Counted from the first letter of the stretch, positions 1-6,410 are shown. The stretch is 9,451 nt of DNA from an uncultured Selenomonadaceae bacterium (GCA_902782705.1 CACZOL010000122.1:1-9451), one strand, 5' to 3'. Notes: generated from the sequence alone by a model not told the origin. Numbers and translations: made by a program.

Positions 1-3
1 TAA

Positions 4-195
4 TCAGATTGCGCGCTGGACTTTTCCGGAGCGCAGGCAACGCGTGCAGACGTTGACGCGCTTCACCTCGCCGTCCACAATGGCGCGCACGCGCTGGATA
101 TTCGGATACCAACGACGCTTCGTCTTCAAATGGGAATGGCTGACATTCATGCCGCTCATCGGCCCTTTGTTGCAAATTTCACAAACATGTGCCAT
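4..195 (-). CDS. rpmB: 50S ribosomal protein L28
   Basis: Structural protein of the large ribosomal subunit, 63 residues, the normal length for bacterial L28. It starts MAHVCEICNKGP and is rich in Lys and Arg. Two CxxC pairs (C5/C8 and C50/C53) form the zinc-ribbon knuckle seen in the Zn-binding (C+) form of L28; many bacteria carry a C- form without them. The start is firm: AAGGAGGTGT lies 7-8 bases upstream of the ATG. It has its own sigma-A-like promoter just upstream (254-282), so it is probably transcribed separately from the hydrolase gene that ends 109 bases upstream on the same strand. Its stop is three bases from the window edge, so its terminator is not visible. Confidence 0.97.
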   Translation of the reverse strand: MAHVCEICNKGPMSGMNVSHSHLKTKRRWYPNIQRVRAIVDGEVKRVNVCTRCLRSGKVQRAI

Positions 196-253
196 CTATG
201 ATACACCTCCTTGCACGAAGTAAAATTCTTATATTCTTTCAAACAATGTAGAT

Positions 254-282
254 ATATTATCATAGCGGCAAGACGATTGCAA
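254..282 (-). promoter_or_regulatory. Probable sigma-A promoter of rpmB
   Basis: Read on the minus strand, TTGCAA (282-277) is followed by a 17-base spacer and TAATAT (259-254). The -35 box is good, the -10 box moderate, in an AT-rich stretch about 60 bases upstream of the rpmB start. I see no convincing terminator for the upstream hydrolase gene in 196-304, so read-through into rpmB is possible. Confidence 0.5.
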
Positions 283-304
283 GTTTTTTCCGCAATTTTC
301 TTGG

Positions 305-1924
305 TTACGGTTCACGAAATAGATCCCGATGCGCATTGATAAGCTCCGCCATCAGCATTTTTCCGCGAATATCAGGGTGCAGGCCGTCGATGGCAAGCGT
401 CTCGTCAAGCTGCGTCTTCGTGGCGTCGTAAAAGTACGGCTCCAAATCAACGTAATAGTCCTGTTTTCGGATAAAAGCGTTGATTTTTGAGAGCTTGGGG
501 CGCCAGCCTTCGCTTGTCTCCGTGTGGAACGCCGTATAGATGTTTTGTGGATGAATCGGCATCAGCGTCAGGAAGATCGGGCGAATATCGTTAGCGATAC
601 ATTTATCCCGAATCGCAGCCAGATCGCTGATGATGTCCTCCGCCGGACGGTCGGAGCGCAAATCGTTGGAGCCTGTCATAACGATAAGGTTATACGGGCG
701 ATAAGGGAGAACGTCTTCTTCAAAACGGAGAGCCGTCTCTTTCGATCTGTCACCGCTCTGGCCGAGATTCATTGCCGGAAAATCGAGATAGGTCATGTAA
801 TCATATTCGCGGTTCGCGGGCGAGTAAGAAATCGCGCCGCCGCCGTGGGTGATGCTGTCGCCAAAAGCCGCCGCATAAGGCCGACCTTTTGTTTCCGGTA
901 CACAAAATGACGCCGTTTCCGAATAGCGGCCGATGGTTTTCCCGTCTTCGTCTACTGCGCGAACACGCCAATAATACATTCCGGGATCGTCCCGCTTGTA
1001 TTCGTCGTAGCAGCTGAAAGAGTCGTTGGCAATACGGTACCATGCACGGTCAGGGACGGGCGTCTTTTCATATTTCTCTTCCGGCGGCGAATACAAGAGC
1101 TCGACTTCGTAGCGAAGGACGCCGTTCATCGGTATCCATTGATAGACAGGATATAAAAGCGGATAATCGTCCGGCATTTGCATAAAGGTATTTATGAGCG
1201 GTGCGTCGGGGATCGAGGCCGATTCGCTTATGACGATTTTTTCCGCGCGGGAGAATTCACCGATCGGTTTCTTTTCCAGCGTCAAGGCGCGGACACGCCA
1301 GTAAAGCTCGCGGCGGCCGCTCCAGTCCGTCAGGTCGACCTGATAGCCGTTCGTGTAAACGCGCTGGGTATCGAAAAGATTGTATTTGTCCGAGAGTGCG
1401 ACGCCCCCTTCTTTTTCCGGCGGCGCGGAGAGAATCTCCAGCTCATAGCAGACGGCGCCGGGTACCGGATGCCAGACAAGAAAAGGCTTCAAACTGGCAG
1501 GGGAATCCTCCGTGTAACGGAGAATAGGGTGCGGCGAGAAAGGCTCGGTGTACACAGGATTCGCAATCGTCTCAAACGGTCCGGCAAGTTTTCCAAAGAG
1601 GCCGTAGGCCGAGACCTGATAAAACATTGGGATGGTCGTCGGGGGAACACGGAAAGAAGCTGTAGTCGTCGATTCTGAGGAGAAACGATGAAGCTCCGGC
1701 GTGCCGCCGGTCGTCTGTCCGGTGGTCTTGGAGAAACACTCCACTTCATAACGGCAAGGATACGGCAAGGGCCTCCAGTGTAACGTCAAGACGCCGTCCT
1801 CTTCCATGAAATACGCGTCGAAAGGGGCGTCGGCAATCGGGAGCAAATCCGTACGTTCCGATATATATAGCCATATCGTCGAAAAGCCGGCAATTATCAA
1901 GAAAAAAAGAACAAATTTTTTCAT
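305..1924 (-). CDS. Membrane-anchored/secreted SGNH (GDSL) hydrolase with three FN3-like repeats
   Basis: A predicted extracytoplasmic esterase, 539 residues. Residues 1-21 (MKKFVLFFLIIAGFSTIWLY) are a signal peptide or N-terminal anchor; I see no clear cleavage site or lipobox. Three tandem beta-sandwich repeats of FN3 type follow at about 45-125, 147-232 and 258-342. They are marked by LxWxPxP...YEVE near the start and YWRVRA near the end, clearest in repeats 2 and 3. The SGNH domain spans about 347-539, with block I GDSIT (nucleophile Ser357), block II Gly in NLGQSG, block III GSND (418-421) and block V DGLH (Asp513, His516), so the catalytic set is complete. The substrate is unknown; cell-surface polysaccharide or peptidoglycan de-acylation is a reasonable inference. 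I chose the ATG at 1924 because AGGAG sits 5 bases upstream and the signal peptide begins there. The frame stays open upstream to 2215, and an in-frame ATG at 2098 would add 58 cytoplasm-type residues. Confidence 0.87.
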   Translation of the reverse strand: MKKFVLFFLIIAGFSTIWLYISERTDLLPIADAPFDAYFMEEDGVLTLHWRPLPYPCRYEVECFSKTTGQTTGGTPELHRFSSESTTTASFRVPPTTIPMFYQVSAYGLFGKLAGPFETIANPVYTEPFSPHPILRYTEDSPASLKPFLVWHPVPGAVCYELEILSAPPEKEGGVALSDKYNLFDTQRVYTNGYQVDLTDWSGRRELYWRVRALTLEKKPIGEFSRAEKIVISESASIPDAPLINTFMQMPDDYPLLYPVYQWIPMNGVLRYEVELLYSPPEEKYEKTPVPDRAWYRIANDSFSCYDEYKRDDPGMYYWRVRAVDEDGKTIGRYSETASFCVPETKGRPYAAAFGDSITHGGGAISYSPANREYDYMTYLDFPAMNLGQSGDRSKETALRFEEDVLPYRPYNLIVMTGSNDLRSDRPAEDIISDLAAIRDKCIANDIRPIFLTLMPIHPQNIYTAFHTETSEGWRPKLSKINAFIRKQDYYVDLEPYFYDATKTQLDETLAIDGLHPDIRGKMLMAELINAHRDLFREP

Positions 1925-2140
1925 AGCCGCTCCTAAAGGAAACACCGAATAAGTCTCTTTCGTCCTTGCCGGTTCTTTTTCCGTCATGCTGCGGCAGATG
2001 CCGCTCGACGTAGAGAGGCTACGACTTCGCGTCATCTTTCTTGCCTGACGAAAAAATCCCTCGGCAAGGCCATAAATCGACTTAATCGTTGTTTCCATAA
2101 AATATCCCCGCCCGACAAACGGCGCGGGATAAAATGCGTT
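1925..2140 (-). other. Long leader (or alternative N-terminal extension) of the hydrolase gene
   Basis: This is most of the 333-base gap between the hydrolase and tsaD. If the promoter at 2148-2176 is right, the hydrolase transcript carries a leader of about 215 bases. The leader has no stop in the hydrolase frame. An ATG at 2098-2096 would start a 58-residue extension (METTIKSIYGLAEGFF...), but its upstream GGGGAT is a poor ribosome site. On the minus strand there are two small adjacent hairpins, CGTAG/CTACG and the perfect GCGGCA-TC-TGCCGC. I recognise no known riboswitch here. Confidence 0.4.
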
Positions 2141-2147
2141 TCTATAA

Positions 2148-2176
2148 ATAATAGTACACATCACAGCGAAAGTAAA
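2148..2176 (-). promoter_or_regulatory. Probable sigma-A promoter of the SGNH hydrolase gene
   Basis: On the minus strand, TTTACT (2176-2171), a 17-base spacer and TATTAT (2153-2148). It faces away from the tsaD promoter; the two -35 boxes are only 10 bases apart. Confidence 0.5.
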
Positions 2177-2186
2177 GAGAAGAGTG

Positions 2187-2215
2187 TTGCCGTCGGGCGC
2201 TTCCTTTGCTATCAT
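2187..2215 (+). promoter_or_regulatory. Probable sigma-A promoter of tsaD
   Basis: TTGCCG (2187-2192), a 17-base spacer and TATCAT (2210-2215). The predicted transcription start is near 2222, giving a short A-rich leader of about 25-35 bases before tsaD. Confidence 0.55.
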
Positions 2216-2241
2216 AGAGAAAACAAAAAATCAGAAAACAA

Positions 2242-2248
2242 AAAGGTG
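2242..2248 (+). promoter_or_regulatory. Ribosome binding site that favours the TTG start of tsaD
   Basis: AAAGGTG (2242-2248) lies 9 bases upstream of TTG at 2258. The other possible start, GTG at 2246-2248, lies inside this site and has only A-rich sequence upstream. Confidence 0.45.
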
Positions 2249-2257
2249 TGTTGCGTT

Positions 2258-3292
2258 TTGCCGGATTCGGAAGATATTTTGACGCTGGGCGTCGAGTCGA
2301 GCTGTGATGAGACGGCGGCCGCCGTGTTGCGGGGCGGTCGGACGCTTTTGTCGAACGTGATCTCGACGCAGATTCCCGTTCATCGAAAATTTGGCGGCGT
2401 AGTGCCGGAAATTGCCTCACGTCGTCATATCGTGAACGTCATGCCGGTTATCGATGAGGCGCTTCGGGAAGCCGGCGTCGTGCTGGAAGATATTCGCCAA
2501 GTCGCGGTGACATACGGACCGGGGCTCGTCGGCGCCTTGCTGGTAGGCGTCTCGGCGGCAAAAGCGCTGGCTTTCGCAAGAAATATACCTCTGATTGGCG
2601 TCAATCATTTGGAAGGCCATATTTTCGCGAACTTTTTGAGTCACGAAGAGCTTGAACCTCCTTTTATGGCGCTTGTCGTGTCCGGAGGTCATACGGCGTT
2701 GATCCGCGTACAGGGATACAATCATTTTACATTGATGGGGCAGACGCGGGACGACGCGGCGGGCGAGGCCTTCGACAAGGTGGCGCGCGTGATGGGATTG
2801 CCGTATCCGGGCGGACCGGAAATCGACAAGCTCGCTGCACAGGGAGACGCGGATGCTATAGACTTTCCCCGTGCGCTTCGGGAAAAAGGAAATTATGAAT
2901 TCAGTTTCAGCGGGCTGAAATCCGCCGTTCTTAATTATCTGAACGAAATGAAAATGAAACGCGCCGAAATTGACAAAGCAAACGTCGCAGCCTCCTTCCA
3001 AAAAGCCGTCATAGAGGTGCTGGTGCAGAAATCACTGGAGGCGCTTTCCGAAGAGGGGATGAAAACGCTCGTTCTGGCTGGAGGCGTTGCGGCAAACAGC
3101 GCCTTGGAAGGGCGGCTTCGGGAGGCGGCGGAGGCGCACGATATCCGCTTCTATTACCCAAGCAAGATTCTCTGTACGGATAACGCAGCCATGATTGCCT
3201 GCCGTGGCTATTATCAGTCGCAAGCGGGGATTTTTTCCGACCTTTCGCTGAACGCAGTGCCGGGACTTTCGCTGACAGACGTGAAAGCATGA
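2258..3292 (+). CDS. tsaD: tRNA N6-adenosine threonylcarbamoyltransferase TsaD
   Basis: Transfers the threonylcarbamoyl group from TC-AMP to A37 of ANN-decoding tRNAs, the last step of t6A synthesis, in the cytoplasm with TsaB and TsaE. It has 344 residues, the usual family length, and is complete. Visible family motifs in order are GVESSCDETAAAV (11-23), ASRRHI (53-58), the metal-site motif NHLEGH (His117, His121), SGGHTALI (142-149), GEAFDKVARVMGLPYPGGP (169-187), FSFSGLKSA (215-223), LAGGVAANS (273-281) and the late metal-binding Asp in TDNAAM (Asp308). This ASKHA-fold set leaves no doubt about identity. I use the TTG at 2258, giving MPDSEDILTLGVES, because of its upstream AAAGGTG. GTG at 2246 would add four residues (MCCV). 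The sirtuin gene follows 80 bases later on the same strand with no visible terminator, so the two may be co-transcribed. Confidence 0.96.
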   Translation: MPDSEDILTLGVESSCDETAAAVLRGGRTLLSNVISTQIPVHRKFGGVVPEIASRRHIVNVMPVIDEALREAGVVLEDIRQVAVTYGPGLVGALLVGVSAAKALAFARNIPLIGVNHLEGHIFANFLSHEELEPPFMALVVSGGHTALIRVQGYNHFTLMGQTRDDAAGEAFDKVARVMGLPYPGGPEIDKLAAQGDADAIDFPRALREKGNYEFSFSGLKSAVLNYLNEMKMKRAEIDKANVAASFQKAVIEVLVQKSLEALSEEGMKTLVLAGGVAANSALEGRLREAAEAHDIRFYYPSKILCTDNAAMIACRGYYQSQAGIFSDLSLNAVPGLSLTDVKA

Positions 3293-3372
3293 TGTTGATT
3301 TCAGTTAAGGTTATTTTATTAAATTTGGCCTGAGATGCGTAAGAGATATTTATAAGACGGGAGGTTCTTGGA

Positions 3373-4113
3373 ATGACGGACGAACTGCAAAAGCTGGTAG
3401 AGATTTTACGTGACAGTGAGAAAATCGTGTTTTTCGGCGGCGCTGGCGTTTCGACGGAATCGGGGATTCCCGATTTTCGCAGTGCAAACGGGCTTTGGAA
3501 TGAAAAGCTCAAAGTGGAGCTTACGCCTGAACAGCTTGTATCGCATACATATTTTGAACGTTTCCCAAAGGAATTTTTCGATTTCTATCGGGACAAACTC
3601 GTCTATCCAGACGCAGAGCCGAATGGATGCCATAAAGCGCTGGCGCATCTGGAGGAGCTTGGGAAGCTTCTGGCGATTGTCACGCAGAATATCGACGGGC
3701 TGCATCAAGCGGCGGTCTCGAAAACGGTCTATGAGCTTCACGGTTCGGTGCTGCGGAATTATTGTATGGACTGCGGCACGTTTTACGACGCTGATTATGT
3801 GATGAAAACCGCTCCGGAACCGCCGCGCTGTGCAAAATGCGGCGGGTTGGTAAAACCGGACGTCGTATTATACGAAGAGCCGTTGGATGGAGACGTCATG
3901 CAAAACGCGGCGGATGCCATTGCCCGCGCAGATACTTTGATTATCGGGGGAACTTCTCTTGTCGTTTATCCGGCGGCAGGGTTTATTCGTTATTTTCACG
4001 GCAAACATCTTGTCGTCATCAACAAAACCGAGACGCGCGCAGATCGTTCGGCTGAACTCGTCTTGCGGACGCCAATTGGAGAGACGATGGACGCCGCTGT
4101 CAAAGCGCTGTAA
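3373..4113 (+). CDS. cobB: NAD-dependent protein deacylase, Sir2 family
   Basis: A sirtuin that removes acyl groups, probably acetyl, from lysine using NAD+, releasing nicotinamide and O-acyl-ADP-ribose. It has 246 residues, normal for a bacterial sirtuin, and is complete. Motifs seen: the NAD-binding GAGVSTESGIPDFRS (23-37), TQNIDGLH (104-111), catalytic His123 in ELHG, a structural zinc set C131/C134 and C153/C156, GTSLVVYPA (193-201) and VVINK (214-218). The Tyr-x-x-Arg pair that marks desuccinylases (E. coli CobB, SIRT5) seems absent: by my alignment the region reads FYRDK (71-75), with Lys where Arg is expected. This favours deacetylase activity, by inference. The start is supported by GGGAGG 8 bases upstream of the ATG. 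It probably reads from its own weak promoter or by read-through from tsaD, and ends in the hairpin at 4128-4170. Confidence 0.95.
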   Translation: MTDELQKLVEILRDSEKIVFFGGAGVSTESGIPDFRSANGLWNEKLKVELTPEQLVSHTYFERFPKEFFDFYRDKLVYPDAEPNGCHKALAHLEELGKLLAIVTQNIDGLHQAAVSKTVYELHGSVLRNYCMDCGTFYDADYVMKTAPEPPRCAKCGGLVKPDVVLYEEPLDGDVMQNAADAIARADTLIIGGTSLVVYPAAGFIRYFHGKHLVVINKTETRADRSAELVLRTPIGETMDAAVKAL

Positions 4114-4127
4114 TTTTTCGCATAGTA

Positions 4128-4170
4128 AAACCAGGCTTCCAAGTTGCCGCTTGAAAGCCTGGTTTATTTT
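4128..4170 (+). terminator. Rho-independent terminator after the sirtuin gene
   Basis: AAACCAGGCTTCCAAG (4128-4143) pairs with CTTGAAAGCCTGGTTT (4150-4165) over 16 positions with one C/A mismatch and a 6-base loop, followed by ATTTTTG. On the minus strand it also lies just past the stop of the DapF-like gene, with a weaker T-run (GGTTTTAC), so it may act both ways. Confidence 0.9.
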
Positions 4171-4175
4171 TGATC

Positions 4176-4547
4176 TTATCCCGCGATACGCGCGCTTTTT
4201 CCGGTGTGGAAAAGACGGCGGCAGAAGGAATCCGTGAGACGAACCTCGATGCGATCGACAGTGCGTTCACCGTTTTTGCCCCCCGCAGACAGCATCGTCA
4301 AATCTTCGAGCGCGAGGGAAGCCGCGTTGCGTGCATTTTCATCGACGTCGATTTCATGTCCGTCTTTTGCGTATGCACGAATAGCCAAGGGCCGATGATG
4401 CGGAATCACGAGAAGAGCATCCGCGCCGACGCCGTTGCGGGAAGAAAGAAGAAGCGTGATACCTTCGGCCTGCGGGCACGTCCCGCGCAGTTCGTCCCAT
4501 ACGATATAACGAACCCCGTTCAGCGTGATTTTTTCCAATTCCCGCAT
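4176..4547 (-). CDS. DapF-like protein, N-terminal half only, without the catalytic cysteine
   Basis: A 123-residue protein whose sequence resembles the N-terminal domain of diaminopimelate epimerase (full enzymes are about 275 residues). The segment SSRNGVGADALLVI (35-48) matches the family's 'DRR-GIGADG-LLL' stretch. IRAYAKDGHEIDVDENARN (56-74) matches 'IFNADGSEAEMCGNGIRC'. At the catalytic CGNG position this protein reads DENA (69-72), so the first catalytic Cys is Asp and epimerase activity is not expected. The C-terminal domain with the second Cys is missing, yet the gene looks healthy, with a strong start and stop and no decayed remnant beside it. The start is decided by GGAGG 8 bases upstream of ATG 4547; a TTG at 4565 would add six residues but lies upstream of that site. 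It is divergent from araC, so AraC control is plausible. Family assignment rests on motif resemblance only; function is unknown. Confidence 0.6.
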   Translation of the reverse strand: MRELEKITLNGVRYIVWDELRGTCPQAEGITLLLSSRNGVGADALLVIPHHRPLAIRAYAKDGHEIDVDENARNAASLALEDLTMLSAGGKNGERTVDRIEVRLTDSFCRRLFHTGKSARIAG

Positions 4548-4555
4548 TTCTCTCG

Positions 4556-4560
4556 CCTCC
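4556..4560 (-). promoter_or_regulatory. Ribosome binding site that fixes the start of the DapF-like gene
   Basis: GGAGG on the minus strand, 8 bases before ATG 4547. The upstream in-frame TTG at 4565 precedes it and is therefore unlikely to be the start. Confidence 0.75.
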
Positions 4561-4572
4561 GTCAACGCCGAC

Positions 4573-4585
4573 CTTGTCGGACAAG
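4573..4585. promoter_or_regulatory. Perfect inverted repeat in the leader of the DapF-like gene
   Basis: CTTGTC-G-GACAAG is a perfect 6-base inverted repeat with a one-base centre. It lies between the minus promoter and the ribosome site, roughly +15 to +30 of the predicted transcript. The dyad form suits a roadblock operator; a mere hairpin with such a tight centre is less likely. Confidence 0.35.
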
Positions 4586-4606
4586 TTTCTTTCTGTTTGC
4601 ATGCAC

Positions 4607-4635
4607 AGTATAACAGGCAAGATTTAGACGGTAAA
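4607..4635 (-). promoter_or_regulatory. Probable sigma-A promoter of the DapF-like gene, extended -10
   Basis: On the minus strand, TTTACC (4635-4630), a 17-base spacer and TATACT (4612-4607), with TG one base before the -10 box (TGTTATACT). Confidence 0.6.
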
Positions 4636-4642
4636 TAGCATT

Positions 4643-4664
4643 TTTTGCATTTTATATTGCAAAA
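4643..4664. promoter_or_regulatory. Candidate operator in the araC/DapF-like intergenic region
   Basis: TTTTGCA-N8-TGCAAAA is a perfect 7-base inverted repeat with an 8-base centre. It covers the -35 region of the araC promoter and lies just upstream of the -35 box of the divergent gene. A regulator bound here could repress one promoter and help the other. The regulator could be the AraC-family protein itself or another dimeric factor; AraC proteins more often bind direct repeats. Confidence 0.4.
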
Positions 4665-4675
4665 CGTGCTATAAT
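4645..4675 (+). promoter_or_regulatory. Probable sigma-A promoter of araC, extended -10
   Basis: A perfect extended -10, TGCTATAAT (4667-4675), with TTGCAT (4645-4650) at a long 19-base spacing. The extended -10 would compensate for the poor -35 geometry. The predicted start is near 4682, only about 24 bases before the ATG. Confidence 0.65.
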
Positions 4676-4693
4676 AATGAGGAAGATTATTAT

Positions 4694-4700
4694 GAGGTGA
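4694..4700 (+). promoter_or_regulatory. Ribosome binding site that fixes the araC start
   Basis: GAGGTGA, a near-perfect match to the 16S tail, 5 bases before ATG 4706. The GTG at 4697 is part of this site and is not the start. Confidence 0.8.
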
Positions 4701-4705
4701 ACGAT

Positions 4706-5563
4706 ATGCCGGAATATGAGAAGAAAGGGTATCTGGTACAGGATTTCAAAGTGTTCCGCCTGAACAGTCCGATGCCGCGTCCGATTCCCTTTCACTATCA
4801 TGATTTTCACAAAATCATTCTTTTTCTCGACGTGCACGGCGACTATATCGTGGAAGGAACGTCATATCCGTTGGGCGCTCACGACATAGCTCTTGTGCGG
4901 GCGGGGGAGATTCACCGTCCCGTCATCGATGGGAAAAGCGCTTACGAACGTATCGTCATCTACATCGCGCCCGCTTTTCTTTCCCGCGTGTCGCGTCCCG
5001 GCGCCGATCTTTCCAAATGCTTTCAGCGTGCGCCGGGTGAAGCCGGGGTGATGCGCATCGCGAAAGGATATACGCAAAGCCTTTTGCGGCAAATGGAAAA
5101 ACTGGAGCGCACCGCGCGGGAAAAAGGCTTCGCCAATGCGCTCTACGTGGAAGCGCTTTTCGTGGAGTTCATGATTCTTCTGCATCGCGCCCTTTTTTCT
5201 CATGCGTTGGATACCGTAAAAGAAGCAGAGGCGGATGAGAAAATCCAGCCTCTGCTCGGGTATATCGGAAATCATTTGTCCGGGGATTTGTCTGCGGACG
5301 CGCTGGCAAAGCAAGCCTATCTCAGCAAATATTATCTGATGCGCCGATTCAAGGCAGCGACAGGCTACAGCCTGCACCGATACGTCACGATGAAGCGGCT
5401 TTTGCATGCGCGGGCGCTCTTGGCGGAATCGCCGGGGCAATCCGTCGCGGACGTCGGCGCGGCGTCCGGCTTTTCGGATTACACCGTTTTTTTTCGGGCG
5501 TTTAAAGCGCAGTTTTCCGTCACGCCGCAGGAATGGCGAAAAATGAACGCGGGGCAGGAGTGA
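4706..5563 (+). CDS. AraC-family transcriptional regulator
   Basis: A 285-residue regulator. The N-terminal half is a cupin-type sensing domain: PFHYHDFHKIILFL (28-41) has His30, His32 and His35, and GTSYPLGAHDIALVRAGEIH (51-70) is the second cupin strand set. The middle (about 110-175) is helical. The C-terminus (about 176-282) is the AraC DNA-binding domain with two helix-turn-helix units: the first at about 194-220 (LSADALAKQAYLSKYYLMRRF) and the second at about 244-275, with SGFSDYTVFFRAFK and the closing TPQEWR typical of the family. Ligand and targets are unknown. The divergent DapF-like gene and the inverted repeats between them are the obvious candidates for control, including autoregulation. 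The stop is 10 bases from the stop of the converging mrp gene, with no terminator between, so the two transcripts probably overlap. Confidence 0.95.
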   Translation: MPEYEKKGYLVQDFKVFRLNSPMPRPIPFHYHDFHKIILFLDVHGDYIVEGTSYPLGAHDIALVRAGEIHRPVIDGKSAYERIVIYIAPAFLSRVSRPGADLSKCFQRAPGEAGVMRIAKGYTQSLLRQMEKLERTAREKGFANALYVEALFVEFMILLHRALFSHALDTVKEAEADEKIQPLLGYIGNHLSGDLSADALAKQAYLSKYYLMRRFKAATGYSLHRYVTMKRLLHARALLAESPGQSVADVGAASGFSDYTVFFRAFKAQFSVTPQEWRKMNAGQE

Positions 5564-5573
5564 AACGGGATTA

Positions 5574-6410
5574 TTATTTGTCCAGCGTCTTTATCGCTTC
5601 CACGGCGCGGTCGAGCCAGTGCCCTTCAAACGTCTCGATTTCGCCAGCGTCGCAGGCGGCGGCGAGACGAGGGTCGATAGGGATATGGCCGAGAACCGGC
5701 AGATCGTATTTCGCTGCGACAGACGGAAGGTGACTTTCGCCGAAAATATGATGTTCTTTTCCGCAATCGGGGCAGCGGAAAGACGCCATATTTTCCATCA
5801 GTCCCAAAATGGGAACCTCCATCATTTTCGCCATATTTACGGCTTTTTCCACGATCATCAGCGCGAGATCCTGCGGAGACGTCACGACGAGAATGCCGTC
5901 GATCGGCAGGGATTGGAAAACGGTCAGCGGTACGTCGCCCGTTCCCGGCGGCATATCGACAAAAAGATAATCGACGTTGTTCCAGATGATTTCCTGCCAG
6001 AATTGCTTGACGACGCTCGCGATGATTGGCCCGCGCCAGAGAACGGGATCGGTATCGTTTTGCAGCAAAAGATTCATCGACATGATCTGGATGCCGCCGT
6101 CGCTGACCAGCGGATACGCGCCGGTTTCAGAGCCTTGGACAGCCCCGCTGACGCCGAACAGTTTTGGAATGGACGGGCCGGTAATATCGGCGTCCAGAAT
6201 GCCGACGGAATATCCGGCCTGACACATCGCCGTGGCGGAAAGCGCCGTTACGAGAGATTTGCCGACGCCGCCTTTTCCGCTCATCACGGCGATGACATGT
6301 TTCACACTGCTGAGTTCATGCGGCTCCGCGCGCAGGCTTTGCGCCTCTTTTCGCTGGTCGCAGTCGCTGCCGCAGGCTTTACAGTCCTGATCGCAATTCA
6401 ATTCACTCAA
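5574..6410 (-). CDS. mrp: Mrp/ApbC-type iron-sulfur cluster carrier ATPase
   Basis: A P-loop ATPase of the MinD/Mrp group that binds a labile [4Fe-4S] cluster and passes it to target proteins in the cytoplasm. It has 278 residues. The N-terminus has a cysteine set C6-x3-C10-x2-C13-x3-C17, reminiscent of the N-terminal cluster site of Nbp35-like proteins. The deviant Walker A GKGGVGKS is at 45-52, the ILDADITGPS switch region at 71-80, the Walker B region FVDMPPGTGD at 150-159, and the CPDC pair (C213, C216) that bridges the cluster between two subunits. The MIP18-like domain found at the N-terminus of longer Mrp proteins is absent, which is common for the short form. The start is TTG at 6410, supported by GGAGG 8 bases upstream. 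It is divergent from the operon beginning at 6558. Another ParA-type ATPase is very unlikely given the PPGTGD and CPDC motifs. Confidence 0.95.
   Translation of the reverse strand: MSELNCDQDCKACGSDCDQRKEAQSLRAEPHELSSVKHVIAVMSGKGGVGKSLVTALSATAMCQAGYSVGILDADITGPSIPKLFGVSGAVQGSETGAYPLVSDGGIQIMSMNLLLQNDTDPVLWRGPIIASVVKQFWQEIIWNNVDYLFVDMPPGTGDVPLTVFQSLPIDGILVVTSPQDLALMIVEKAVNMAKMMEVPILGLMENMASFRCPDCGKEHHIFGESHLPSVAAKYDLPVLGHIPIDPRLAAACDAGEIETFEGHWLDRAVEAIKTLDK

Noticed and set aside
2417..3001. 194-codon open frame on minus inside tsaD
   Set aside because: Antisense to unmistakable tsaD motifs; no start signal or family resemblance.
3293..3372. Promoter for the sirtuin gene in the AT-rich gap after tsaD
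   Set aside because: Candidate boxes (TTGATT with ATTAAA, TTGGCC with TATTTA) are poor; I could not choose one with confidence.
4697..4699. GTG at 4697 as the araC start
   Set aside because: It lies within the GAGGTGA ribosome site of the ATG at 4706.
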